From Paracoccaceae bacterium (GTDB lineage Bacteria > Pseudomonadota > Alphaproteobacteria > Rhodobacterales > Rhodobacteraceae), in the NCBI GenBank assembly GCA_016764835.1, contig JAESRD010000120.1, positions 1 through 13,761 of the forward strand: 13,761 nucleotides of DNA. The letters are read 5' to 3'. The position numbers and the translations under genes are program-made. Shown here piece by piece: positions 6,537 through 13,293 of the stretch (position 1 is the first letter of the stretch; the number at the start of each line of letters is the position of its first letter). The notes under the pieces are model-generated. The model was not told where the DNA came from. It made no database searches and was given only the letters and a program-made list of their open reading frames with translations.

Positions 6537-6785
6537 CTAACCGCCTGTCATAGGTGGGAAAAATGCGACTTCGCGCACGCCAGCCAGCGGTGCATCAAAT
6601 TCGGCAAATTCTTGGTCAAGCGCCACCCGCAGGGCCGAGATGTCGGAGAATGCCAGCGCATAGCGTTCTTCTTTAGCCCGCAAAACATCGACCAAGTCGG
6701 CAACCGTGGCGGGCACATCGGCAAGTGTTTCGCGCGGCACACCGATGCGCTCACGCAACCAGGCGAAATAGAGAACTTCGATCAT
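6537..6785 (-). CDS. moaD: molybdopterin synthase sulfur carrier (small) subunit
   Basis: MoaD is the ubiquitin-like sulfur carrier of molybdopterin synthase. It is activated on its C-terminal Gly-Gly and inserts its tail into MoaE. The 82-residue product begins M-I-E-V-L-Y-F-A-W-L-R-E-R-I-G and ends F-F-P-P-M-T-G-G, the expected terminus. The open frame continues upstream to 6848 through the end of pgsA, but the ATG at 6785 gives the canonical length and N-terminus. The start lies in the second copy of a 20-bp tandem duplication that also carries the pgsA stop. There is no good Shine-Dalgarno, only a G-run, so initiation probably depends on translation arriving from upstream. Confidence 0.95.
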   Translation of the reverse strand: MIEVLYFAWLRERIGVPRETLADVPATVADLVDVLRAKEERYALAFSDISALRVALDQEFAEFDAPLAGVREVAFFPPMTGG

Positions 6786-6820
6786 TTTGGCCCCCGCAAA
6801 ATCATTTTGGCCCCCGCAAA
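6781..6820. repeat. perfect 20-bp tandem duplication at the pgsA/moaD junction
   Basis: Bases 6781-6800 and 6801-6820 are identical (atcattttggcccccgcaaa). Each copy contains, on the minus strand, the ATGA in which the pgsA stop (TGA) and the moaD start (ATG) would overlap. With one copy the genes would overlap by four bases; with two, pgsA stops in the first copy met (6802) and moaD starts in the second (6785), 16 bases apart. The boundaries are exact and no mismatch is present, implying a recent event or an assembly artefact. Confidence 0.95.
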
Positions 6821-7467
6821 TAGGGCAAAGCCTTGCGAAAATAGTCAAAGCCGGTGAGCAGCGTCAGCAATGTGGCCAGCCAAAGCAGGCCGACGCCCGC
6901 ATACCAGCTGATGATCATGCCCCAATATTTCCAGACAAGGCCCAGCTCATCGGCGACTGCGCCGCTCAGGATATCATCGACCATTTGCTGGTCCATGCCC
7001 CAAGATTGCATGCCAAAATAATGCTCAAACGCACCGGTTGAAAACAGCACGGCGATCGCCACCATCTGCGCGGTGGTTTTCCATTTGGCCAGTTTGGTCA
7101 CGGCGAGCTTGCCAGCTTCGGCGCCCAAGAACTCGCGCAGGCCAGAGACAAAGACCTCGCGGAACATGATCAGCGTTGCCGGTAGCAAGATCCACGGGTT
7201 CATGCCTGAGAACCCGGTGATGACCAGCAGGGCGATGATCACCATCGCCTTGTCAGCTATCGGGTCAAGCATGGTGCCAAAGCGGCTTTCTTGGCCCCAT
7301 CGGCGGGCAAGGTAGCCGTCAAAGAAGTCTGTCGCAGCGGCGAGCACGAACAGTACAAGCGCAAACCAATCGGCCACCGGCCGGTTGAAATACAAGAACA
7401 TTATCGCCACGCCGGGCGCTGCGGCCAGCCGCATGACAGTTAGAATATTGGGCAGGTTCCATTTCAT
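6802..7467 (-). CDS. pgsA: CDP-diacylglycerol-glycerol-3-phosphate 3-phosphatidyltransferase
   Basis: PgsA makes phosphatidylglycerol phosphate from CDP-diacylglycerol and glycerol-3-phosphate at the inner membrane, the committed step to phosphatidylglycerol and cardiolipin. The 221-residue protein opens M-K-W-N-L-P-N-I-L-T-V-M-R and has several hydrophobic segments. It carries the complete CDP-alcohol phosphotransferase signature D-G-x2-A-R-x8-G-x3-D-x3-D at residues 50-72 (Asp50, Gly51, Ala54, Arg55, Gly64, Asp68, Asp72). The region ~150-200 is longer and more polar than in E. coli PgsA, as I would expect for Rhodobacterales homologues. The start ATG at 7467 lacks a strong Shine-Dalgarno. 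uvrC ends 115 bases upstream on the same strand, and the uvrC-pgsA-moaD-moaE order is typical of this group. Confidence 0.95.
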   Translation of the reverse strand: MKWNLPNILTVMRLAAAPGVAIMFLYFNRPVADWFALVLFVLAAATDFFDGYLARRWGQESRFGTMLDPIADKAMVIIALLVITGFSGMNPWILLPATLIMFREVFVSGLREFLGAEAGKLAVTKLAKWKTTAQMVAIAVLFSTGAFEHYFGMQSWGMDQQMVDDILSGAVADELGLVWKYWGMIISWYAGVGLLWLATLLTLLTGFDYFRKALPYLRGPK

Positions 7468-7582
7468 GGGGGCATCTTATTCGTGATCGGCGCAAAGCGC
7501 CATATCGCGCCGCAGCTACTGGCCTATTTTCGCGCGCCCGAGCTTTTTTTAATTTTCAAAAAATCGAGCCCTTTTTGCGCAA

Positions 7583-9466
7583 CTAGCCCTTTTCGTGAAA
7601 ATAGCCGTATACCGTTTCGGCCAGTGCATTTGATATGCCTGCAACAGCTTTGAGGTCGACCAAATTGGCCCGGCCCACTGCCTTTGCAGAGCCAAAATGC
7701 GCCAGCAATGCGCGTTTGCGCGCCGCGCCGACGCCCGCAATCTCATCCAATGGATTGGCAAATTGCGACTTGGCGCGTTTGGCCCGGTGGGTGCCAATAG
7801 CAAAGCGGTGCGCCTCATCGCGCAGGCGCTGCACGAAGTAGAGCACCGGGTCATTGTGGCGCAGGGCCATGACCGGCTTGCCAGTGCGGTGAAACTCTTC
7901 TTTGCCCGCGTCACGGTCTTCGCCCTTGGCCACGCCGACCATGGCAATATCTTCGACGCCAAACTCCTTTAGGATTGAACGCACAGCGCTAACTTGCCCG
8001 GCACCGCCATCAATGATCAACAGGTCCGGCCATGTGCCGCTGGCGCGCTCGGGGTCTTCCTTTATCAGCCGTCCGAACCGACGGCCAAGCACCTCTTTCA
8101 TCATGCCAAAATCATCACCCGGCGTGATGCTTTGGTCTTTGATGTTAAACTTGCGGTACTGGCTTTTCTCGAAGCCATCTGGCCCGGCGACGATCATGGC
8201 GCCCACGGCATTGGTGCCCATAATGTGGCTGTTATCATAAACCTCAATCCGGCGCGGTGGTGCGGCCAGATCCAATGCCGTGGCCAGCCCGGCCAGCAGC
8301 TTGCTCTGCGCCGCACTCTCCGACATTTTGCGGGCCAGGCTTTCGCGGGCATTACGGGCGGCATGACTGACCAGCTCAGCCTTTTCGCCCCGCTGAGGCA
8401 CGATGATCTCTACCTTACGGCCGACTTTCTCACTCAGCGCTTTACCAACCAGCTCCGGGTCATCAAACCCGTGCGACAGCAGCAGCATGCGCGGCGGATC
8501 ACGGTCAGAATAGAACTGTCCGGCAAAGGCTTGGATGATCTCGGCCGCGTCTTCCTCGCCGCCCAAACGCGGGTAATAATCCTTATTGCCCCAGTTTTGA
8601 TTGGCCCTAATAAAGAAGACCTGCACGCAGGCCTGGCCGGCCTCGACATGCAGCGCAATAACATCGGCCTCGGTCACCGTGCGCGGGTTGATCCCCTGCG
8701 CGGTTTGCACCTGTGTCAGCGCGCGAATACGGTCGCGCAGACCAGCGGCGCGCTCAAACTCCATCTCCTCAGAGGCCTTGGCCATATCCTTGGCCAAAGC
8801 CGCCTGAATGGCTGTTGATTTGCCGGACAGGAACCGGGACGCATCATTGACCGCCAGCGCGTAATCTTCCTCAGATATTTTGCCTGTACAGGGCGCAGAA
8901 CAGCGCCGAATTTGGTGCAACAAACACGGCCGGGTCCGGCTCTCAAACATTGCATTATTACAATTGCGCAGTAGAAACGCCTTTTGCAGCTGATTGAGCG
9001 TGCGGTTGACCGCGCCCGCCGAGGCGAAGGGGCCAAAATAGTCGCCCTTTTGCTTCTTCGCGCCGCGGTGTTTCTTGATCTCGGGGTAGCCGTGGTCACG
9101 GGTGATCAAAATATTGGGAAAACTTTTATCGTCGCGCAGCAGCACATTATAAACCGGCTTAAGCTGTTTGATCAGGTTTTGCTCGAGCAGCAGCGCTTCC
9201 GTCTCGGTGCGGGTGGTCAAAAACATCATCGATGATGTCAGCGAGATCATTCGCGCGATACGGGCCGAATGCTGGCCGGGGCGGGCATAGCTAGAGACCC
9301 GCGCCGTCAGGTTGCGCGCCTTGCCAACATAAAGCACACGGCTATCCGCATCGAGCATACGGTAGACGCCCGGCGGGGTGTCTAGCTGGCGCAAATAGGC
9401 CGCGATAACAGCATGGCCGGTTTTTGGCGGCGTTTGGCTTTGGGTCTCGTCAGACATGATCACCAT
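7583..9466 (-). CDS. uvrC: excinuclease ABC subunit C
   Basis: UvrC makes the 3' and 5' incisions in nucleotide excision repair after UvrA/UvrB locate damage. The 627-residue protein has all the domains in order. The GIY-YIG nuclease is at ~30-108 (P-G-V-Y at 32-35, Y-V-G-K at 46-49, T-E-T-E-A-L-L-L-E near 87-95). The cysteine cluster [13 protein letters not shown] is near residue 180. The UVR domain that contacts UvrB is at ~217-250 ([12 protein letters not shown]). The RNase H-like nuclease includes V-Y-D-N-S-H and I-I-D-G-G-A-G-Q-V. Tandem helix-hairpin-helix motifs occupy the last ~60 residues. Start may be the ATG at 9466 or the in-frame ATG at 9457; neither has a clear Shine-Dalgarno. 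Upstream is a 278-bp AT-rich gap that must contain its promoter. Confidence 0.97.
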   Translation of the reverse strand: MVIMSDETQSQTPPKTGHAVIAAYLRQLDTPPGVYRMLDADSRVLYVGKARNLTARVSSYARPGQHSARIARMISLTSSMMFLTTRTETEALLLEQNLIKQLKPVYNVLLRDDKSFPNILITRDHGYPEIKKHRGAKKQKGDYFGPFASAGAVNRTLNQLQKAFLLRNCNNAMFESRTRPCLLHQIRRCSAPCTGKISEEDYALAVNDASRFLSGKSTAIQAALAKDMAKASEEMEFERAAGLRDRIRALTQVQTAQGINPRTVTEADVIALHVEAGQACVQVFFIRANQNWGNKDYYPRLGGEEDAAEIIQAFAGQFYSDRDPPRMLLLSHGFDDPELVGKALSEKVGRKVEIIVPQRGEKAELVSHAARNARESLARKMSESAAQSKLLAGLATALDLAAPPRRIEVYDNSHIMGTNAVGAMIVAGPDGFEKSQYRKFNIKDQSITPGDDFGMMKEVLGRRFGRLIKEDPERASGTWPDLLIIDGGAGQVSAVRSILKEFGVEDIAMVGVAKGEDRDAGKEEFHRTGKPVMALRHNDPVLYFVQRLRDEAHRFAIGTHRAKRAKSQFANPLDEIAGVGAARKRALLAHFGSAKAVGRANLVDLKAVAGISNALAETVYGYFHEKG

Positions 9467-9533
9467 TGTGTGATTCTTCGGGTAGCTGCCACTCTAGCAC
9501 CGTTCAGGCAAGCAAAAACCTGTCCACTGAATC

Positions 9534-9542
9534 TGTGGATAA
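9534..9542 (-). promoter_or_regulatory. consensus DnaA box
   Basis: The minus strand reads TTATCCACA, identical to the high-affinity DnaA box consensus. It is 67 bases upstream of the uvrC start. Paired with the near-match at 9655-9663 in opposite orientation. Confidence 0.55.
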
Positions 9543-9654
9543 GTCTATGGGCAATTCTATAAACTGGGCATATTTCCCTTGTATTTGGCATGTTTCGTCG
9601 GGTTGCCTAATTTTTGTGCTGTTTTTTAACTAGTTGAAAACAAAGGCTATTATT

Positions 9655-9663
9655 TAATCCACA
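9655..9663 (+). promoter_or_regulatory. near-consensus DnaA box
   Basis: TAATCCACA differs from TTATCCACA at one position. It lies between the two TTGAAAACA repeats in the AT-rich gap. One mismatch in nine is not rare by chance, so its value comes mainly from the neighbouring perfect box. Confidence 0.35.
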
Positions 9664-9713
9664 GCGCAAACGATTGAAAACATTACGTAAAAGTAAAGGA
9701 AATGTGTCAGGAA

Positions 9714-9729
9714 TGTGCCCAAGTGCACA
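9714..9729 (-). terminator. possible weak terminator after the SDR gene
   Basis: A 5-bp stem (TGTGC / GCACA, six-base loop) begins 15 bases after the SDR stop and is followed on the minus strand by a T-rich but interrupted stretch (TTCCTGACACATTTCC). The stem is short and the U-tract poor. Confidence 0.2.
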
Positions 9730-9744
9730 ACTTTGCTCCGCCGA

Positions 9745-10536
9745 TTAACACTGGCCGATAATATCTGGGCTGCGCCAGCCAAGATGTTGGCCGCCATCAA
9801 CGCAGATTACTTGGCCGGTTACGGCAGATGCCTCGACAAAATAGCGCAAGGCGGCGTCGATATCGGCCACATTAGCGCCGCGTTGCAAGAGCGAGGCGGC
9901 GCGTTGCGCGTCAAAATGTTCCTGGCTTTGGCGCGCGCCTTTAAGCGTGCTGCCCGGCGCTATGGCGTTCACCCGCACGGCCGGGGCCAGCGCTTGGGCG
10001 GCGGTTTGGGTCAGGGTCCAGAGCGCTGTTTTGGCCAGCGTATAGGTCATGAATTCGGGCGTGAGTTTGCGAATGCGTTGGTCGAGCATGTTAACCGCCA
10101 GCGCTTGGGCCTGTTTCTCGCCTGCCGCGTCGGTAAGCGGCGGTGGCGCTTGGGCGGCGAAGTTTTGGACCAGCAGAAACGGCGCGCGCAGGTTGCTGCC
10201 AAAATGACGGTCCCAGCTTTGCTTCGTGGCGGTTTGCAGCAGGTCATGCTCAAAGATCGAGGCATTGTTCACCAAGAGGGTGAGCGGCCCGCCCAGCGCC
10301 TGTGCGGCAGTGCCTATCAACGCCTCGGTTTGGGCCTCATCCAGAAGATCTGCTTGCACGGTCACTGCCTTGCGGCCCAGTGCGCGGATGTCATCTGCGG
10401 TCTGGGTCGCGGCGGCTTTGGAGCCGAAGTAATGCACGGCCACATCGAAGCCCTGCCCGGCCAAACTAAGCGCCATGGAGCGGCCTAAGCGGCCAGAGGC
10501 GCCGGTGATAAGGGCAAGGGGGCGGGCCATTTTCAT
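9745..10536 (-). CDS. SDR-family oxidoreductase resembling pteridine reductase / FolM
   Basis: This 263-residue cytoplasmic oxidoreductase has the Rossmann motif T-G-A-S-G-R-L-G at 11-18, N-N-A-S at 90-93 and Y-T-L-A-K at 165-169. The usual catalytic serine is replaced by aspartate: Asp152 lies 13 residues before Tyr165, with Lys169 after it. That is the spacing of the Asp181-Tyr194-Lys198 set in Leishmania pteridine reductase 1 and is seen in FolM-like dihydromonapterin reductases. The later segment L-A-P-x-V-R-V-N-A-I-A-P-G-S also fits FolM. A role in reducing dihydropterins is therefore likely but not proven. The start is the ATG at 10536, or the ATG two codons in. It is six bases beyond the antiporter stop, so it belongs to the same tight operon. 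Confidence 0.75.
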   Translation of the reverse strand: MKMARPLALITGASGRLGRSMALSLAGQGFDVAVHYFGSKAAATQTADDIRALGRKAVTVQADLLDEAQTEALIGTAAQALGGPLTLLVNNASIFEHDLLQTATKQSWDRHFGSNLRAPFLLVQNFAAQAPPPLTDAAGEKQAQALAVNMLDQRIRKLTPEFMTYTLAKTALWTLTQTAAQALAPAVRVNAIAPGSTLKGARQSQEHFDAQRAASLLQRGANVADIDAALRYFVEASAVTGQVICVDGGQHLGWRSPDIIGQC

Positions 10537-10542
10537 GGCTGC

Positions 10543-11490
10543 TTAATAGATCAACATGAGCGTGACCGCCACATAGCCGATAGTGAGCGCCGCCCCAATG
10601 GGGCGGGTAATGTCGCGCTTCATAAACACGAAGGGGATCAGCAGTAGCGAGCTGCCGAGCATGACCCAAAAGCCGAAGCTTAGGAACTCATCGCCAACCG
10701 GGATCGTGCCAAAGAACGAGGCAACGCCCATAATGCCCAATAGATTGAACATGTTGGAGCCAATGACATTACCAACGGCCACATCGGCTTGGCGGCGCAA
10801 GGCAGCTGAAACAGTGGTGGCAAGTTCGGGCAACGATGTGCCAACGGCCACGAGCGTGAGCCCGATTACGGTCTCCGACATGCCAAATTCGCGGGCAATG
10901 CTGACAGCGCCCTTGACCAGTAGCTCAGCGCCGAGCGGCAAGAATATCATGCCGCTGACAAGGTAGGCCGTGATCTTCCAAACCGGCAGGCTTGGGTCTG
11001 CGCCCTCAACGTCTTCATCGCCCTCATTTGCGCGGCAGTTGCGGCGGTGTTTCATGGTTTGGTGCGCGGCCATGGCCAGCATGGCGGCCAATGCAACAAG
11101 CAACACAATGCCCGACTTCCAGTCGATCACACCGCGGCAGGCCAGCGCCATAAACAGCAAGGTGGCGGCGATCATCTGTAAATAGGACGAACGAGTGTCG
11201 CATTTGCTGGTGTAGAGCGTGGTGAACAAGGCGGGCACGCCCAAAACCAGTAGCACATTGGCTATGTTGGAGCCAACGACATTGCCAAGCGCAATTCCCG
11301 GCGCGCCGTCACGAATAGCGCTGACAGAGACCAACAGCTCGGGCGCAGATGTGCCAAAGGCGACCACGGTCAGCGAGACGATGAGCGCAGGCACGCCGAG
11401 GCGCAAAGACAGGTTCACCGCACCTTTGACCAGCGCATCGCCCGCGATGAGCAGCATGACCAGACCGGCCAAAACCATCAGCCAATCCAT
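10543..11490 (-). CDS. calcium/sodium antiporter (CaCA family, YrbG-like)
   Basis: The 315-residue inner-membrane protein has about ten hydrophobic segments and the two inverted alpha-repeats of the Ca2+/cation antiporter superfamily. The first holds G-T-S-A-P-E-L at 46-52 and G-N-V-V-G-S-N at 69-75; the second holds G-T-S-L-P-E at 217-222 and G-N-V-I-G-S-N at 240-246. Glu51 and Glu222 are the expected ion-coordinating residues. A polar acidic loop (~150-168) separates the halves. YrbG-type members are thought to exchange Na+ for Ca2+; the real ion is not readable here. The ATG at 11490 directly follows the TAA of the small zinc-ribbon gene with no gap, and AAGGAAAGG about six bases upstream serves as ribosome binding site. 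Confidence 0.9.
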   Translation of the reverse strand: MDWLMVLAGLVMLLIAGDALVKGAVNLSLRLGVPALIVSLTVVAFGTSAPELLVSVSAIRDGAPGIALGNVVGSNIANVLLVLGVPALFTTLYTSKCDTRSSYLQMIAATLLFMALACRGVIDWKSGIVLLVALAAMLAMAAHQTMKHRRNCRANEGDEDVEGADPSLPVWKITAYLVSGMIFLPLGAELLVKGAVSIAREFGMSETVIGLTLVAVGTSLPELATTVSAALRRQADVAVGNVIGSNMFNLLGIMGVASFFGTIPVGDEFLSFGFWVMLGSSLLLIPFVFMKRDITRPIGAALTIGYVAVTLMLIY

Positions 11491-11664
11491 TTAGCGCCTT
11501 TCCTTACCATGCCCACATGGACACGGTTTTTTGCCAATTTGAAACCGGCCGCAAGCGCTGCATTTCGCAGCAGCGATCCGCTTTTGGCCGGGATAGCGCA
11601 GTTTTCCAAACATGGCGATAACGGCGATGAAAGCCATGAAGAGAGTAATTATCTTGAACAGCAT
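11491..11664 (-). CDS. small membrane-anchored zinc-ribbon protein (57 aa)
   Basis: A 57-residue gene fills the gap between the S49 peptidase and the antiporter. Its ATG is three bases after the peptidase TAA, and its own TAA is immediately followed by the antiporter ATG. Residues 2-20 form one hydrophobic helix (L-F-K-I-I-T-L-F-M-A-F-I-A-V-I-A-M-F-G), followed by a basic stretch (K-L-R-Y-P-G-Q-K-R). The C-terminal half is a short cysteine motif: C35-x2-C38 and C48-x-C50, the last part reading P-C-P-C-G-H-G-K, similar to the zinc-binding end of SecA/SEC-C motifs. The arrangement suggests an inner-membrane protein with a cytoplasmic zinc knuckle. I recall similar short hypothetical proteins in Rhodobacterales but no function. 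The exact fit between neighbours and the coherent translation make it a real gene. Confidence 0.8.
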   Translation of the reverse strand: MLFKIITLFMAFIAVIAMFGKLRYPGQKRIAAAKCSACGRFQIGKKPCPCGHGKERR

Positions 11665-11667
11665 CCG

Positions 11668-12462
11668 TTAGAGGCCAAACCGGGCGAAGGCGCTGCGTTC
11701 ATCAAGAATATGCGCGGCATCTTGGGCCAGAGCCAGACCGAACCGTTCAGCCAACGAGCGGCGTTGGCCGTAGCGGCGAAACTTTACCTTGTCGCCAAAG
11801 CGCTCTTTCATCACCGGCACAAGGTGGCCGATGCCATCAGCCAGCCCGACATCTACGCCGCTTTGGCCAACCCAGATATTGCCGTTAAACAGCTCAGGGT
11901 CATCGGCCAGCTTAGCGCCGCGGCGGTCTTTCACATGGGCAATGAATGCCTCATGTATTTGGCCGAGCCAACCTTCTAGTTTGGCAATGTCCTCGGGCTT
12001 CTCGGGTTTAAACGGGTCCATCATTGACTTTGAGTTGCCAGCCGTGTGCACCCGCCGCTCAATGCCGTGTTTCTCGATCAGGTTTTGCAAGCCAAAGCCC
12101 GACGTGATGACGCCGATTGAGCCGATCATCGTGGTCGGATCGACGAATATCTCGTCAGCCGCACAGGCCAGCCAATAGCCGCCCGAGGCGGCGACATCTT
12201 CGCAAAAGGCAAAAACAGGCACTGATTTTTCGGCTGATAGCCTGCGAATACGCGCCGCGATCAGCGATGACTGCACCGGCGAGCCACCTGGTGAGTTGAT
12301 GATAAGCGCCACGGCAACGGGCTTGCCCTTGGAAAACGCTTTCTCGATTAGCGGCGCTATGGCCGCATCATTGAGCCCGCGAGAGCCGGAGGCGATCATC
12401 CCTTGCAGCCGAATAACGGCGACGCTGGGCGATGAATTCATGAAGGGGAGACTTTTAATCAT
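11668..12462 (-). CDS. S49-family serine peptidase (SppA/SohB-like)
   Basis: A 264-residue single-domain member of the signal-peptide-peptidase A family, which degrades cleaved signal peptides and other membrane-associated peptides. It has I-N-S-P-G-G-S at 55-61, the nucleophile Ser93 in D-V-A-A-S-G-G-Y-W-L-A-C, the region I-G-S-I-G-V at 113-118 and the general-base Lys145 in A-G-N-S-K-S-M-M-D-P-F. The 52-residue Ser-Lys spacing equals that of Bacillus SppA. There is no N-terminal transmembrane helix, so it is cytoplasmic or peripheral, unlike classic SppA. Start at 12462; the ATG at 12441 is a possible alternative and neither has a strong Shine-Dalgarno. It lies 69 bases downstream of the ABC permease gene and three bases upstream of the zinc-ribbon gene. 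Confidence 0.9.
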   Translation of the reverse strand: MIKSLPFMNSSPSVAVIRLQGMIASGSRGLNDAAIAPLIEKAFSKGKPVAVALIINSPGGSPVQSSLIAARIRRLSAEKSVPVFAFCEDVAASGGYWLACAADEIFVDPTTMIGSIGVITSGFGLQNLIEKHGIERRVHTAGNSKSMMDPFKPEKPEDIAKLEGWLGQIHEAFIAHVKDRRGAKLADDPELFNGNIWVGQSGVDVGLADGIGHLVPVMKERFGDKVKFRRYGQRRSLAERFGLALAQDAAHILDERSAFARFGL

Positions 12463-12531
12463 AGCACCGATGTAGGCTCCCTTGGGCTAAGGGGCAAGGC
12501 GCGCCCCGGTTTTGACGCAGCGACGCGACAT

Positions 12532-13293
12532 TCATTGGCGCAGCCGCCAGCCGGTCTTGAAGATCCATGCCACCATAGCGATGCACAGCCCGGTAAAGCC
12601 GGCAATTGCCAGCAGCGATATGCCAACCGACACATCGGCAATACCGAAAAATGCCCAACGAAAACCAGAGATTAGGTAGAAGACCGGGTTAAAGTGCGTC
12701 ACCACCTGCCAGAAGGGTGGCAGCATCGAAGACGAGTAGAAACTGCCACCAAGGAAGACCAGCGGCGTGATGATCAGCAATGGAATGAGCTGCAACTGCT
12801 CAAAATTCCCCGCCCAGATGCCGATAATAAAGCCCAGTAACGCAAAGCTGAAACAGGTCAGCACCAGAAAGGCGAGCATCGCGAACGGGTGCAATATGCT
12901 GATATCGACGAACAGGAACGAAGTCCCGAGGATCACCGTGCCGATGAACAGCGACTTGGACGCCGCCGCCCCGACAAAGCCGATGAGCACTTCAAGGAAG
13001 CTTATTGGTGCGCAGAGCAGCTCGTACACTGTGCCTGTGAATTTCGGGAAATAGATGCCGAAGCTGGCATTGGTTGTGGCTTGGGTCATGACTGACAGCA
13101 TGATCAAGCCCGGTACGATGAATGCGCCGTAGCTGACGCCCTCAACCGTGTCTATCCGGCTGCCAATAGCGGCACCAAAGACCACGAAATAAAGCGATGT
13201 TGAGATGATCGGCGAGACCAGCGACTGTAGAAACGTGCGAAAGAAGCGCGCCATTTCGGCGCGGTATATTACACTGATTGCGGTCCAGTTCAC
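12532..13293 (-). CDS. ABC-2 type transporter permease (YadH-like)
   Basis: The 253-residue inner-membrane protein has about six hydrophobic segments and the general character of ABC-2 exporters, including the start [17 protein letters not shown] and the late segment [14 protein letters not shown]. It resembles E. coli YadH. It starts with GTG at 13293, which overlaps the ATPase stop in a four-base GTGA. An AAGGAG about seven bases upstream serves as ribosome binding site. The substrate is unknown. It pairs with the ATPase gene upstream to form a complete exporter. Confidence 0.9.
   Translation of the reverse strand: MNWTAISVIYRAEMARFFRTFLQSLVSPIISTSLYFVVFGAAIGSRIDTVEGVSYGAFIVPGLIMLSVMTQATTNASFGIYFPKFTGTVYELLCAPISFLEVLIGFVGAAASKSLFIGTVILGTSFLFVDISILHPFAMLAFLVLTCFSFALLGFIIGIWAGNFEQLQLIPLLIITPLVFLGGSFYSSSMLPPFWQVVTHFNPVFYLISGFRWAFFGIADVSVGISLLAIAGFTGLCIAMVAWIFKTGWRLRQ

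Larger units (their letters stand above)
9467..9744. other. AT-rich intergenic region with DnaA-box-like sites
   Basis: This is the longest gene-free stretch in the window and is clearly richer in A+T than its surroundings, especially 9540-9710. It contains a perfect consensus DnaA box on the minus strand (9534-9542, TTATCCACA), directly abutting a GAATC (GANTC, CcrM-type site). A one-mismatch box lies on the + strand (9655-9663, TAATCCACA). It also has T- and A-runs, the palindrome AACTAGTT (9628-9635), a direct repeat TTGAAAACA (9634-9642 and 9674-9682) and TTACGTAA (9683-9690). It must include the uvrC promoter and the 3' end of the SDR transcript. I see no convincing gene in it. Confidence 0.6.

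Noticed and set aside
7489..7501. GGCGC-AAA-GCGCC hairpin upstream of pgsA
   Set aside because: It is a short stem common in high-GC DNA, with no U-tract and no overlap with a ribosome binding site.
7540..7570. T-run/A-run between uvrC and pgsA as a uvrC terminator
   Set aside because: The A/T arms (TTTTTTT, AAAAAA) are not flanked by a G+C stem that pairs on the minus strand, so it is not a credible intrinsic terminator; read-through to pgsA is likely.
9547..9633. A 28-codon + strand ORF in the AT-rich gap (starts M-G-N-S-I-N-W)
   Set aside because: There is no ribosome binding site, no recognisable family and no coding-like composition; it overlaps the DnaA-box region and is expected by chance.
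12491..12507. GGGGC/GCCCC hairpin between the ABC permease and the S49 peptidase
   Set aside because: It is only 5 bp with a seven-base loop and no U-tract, so it is weak evidence for a terminator or regulatory element.
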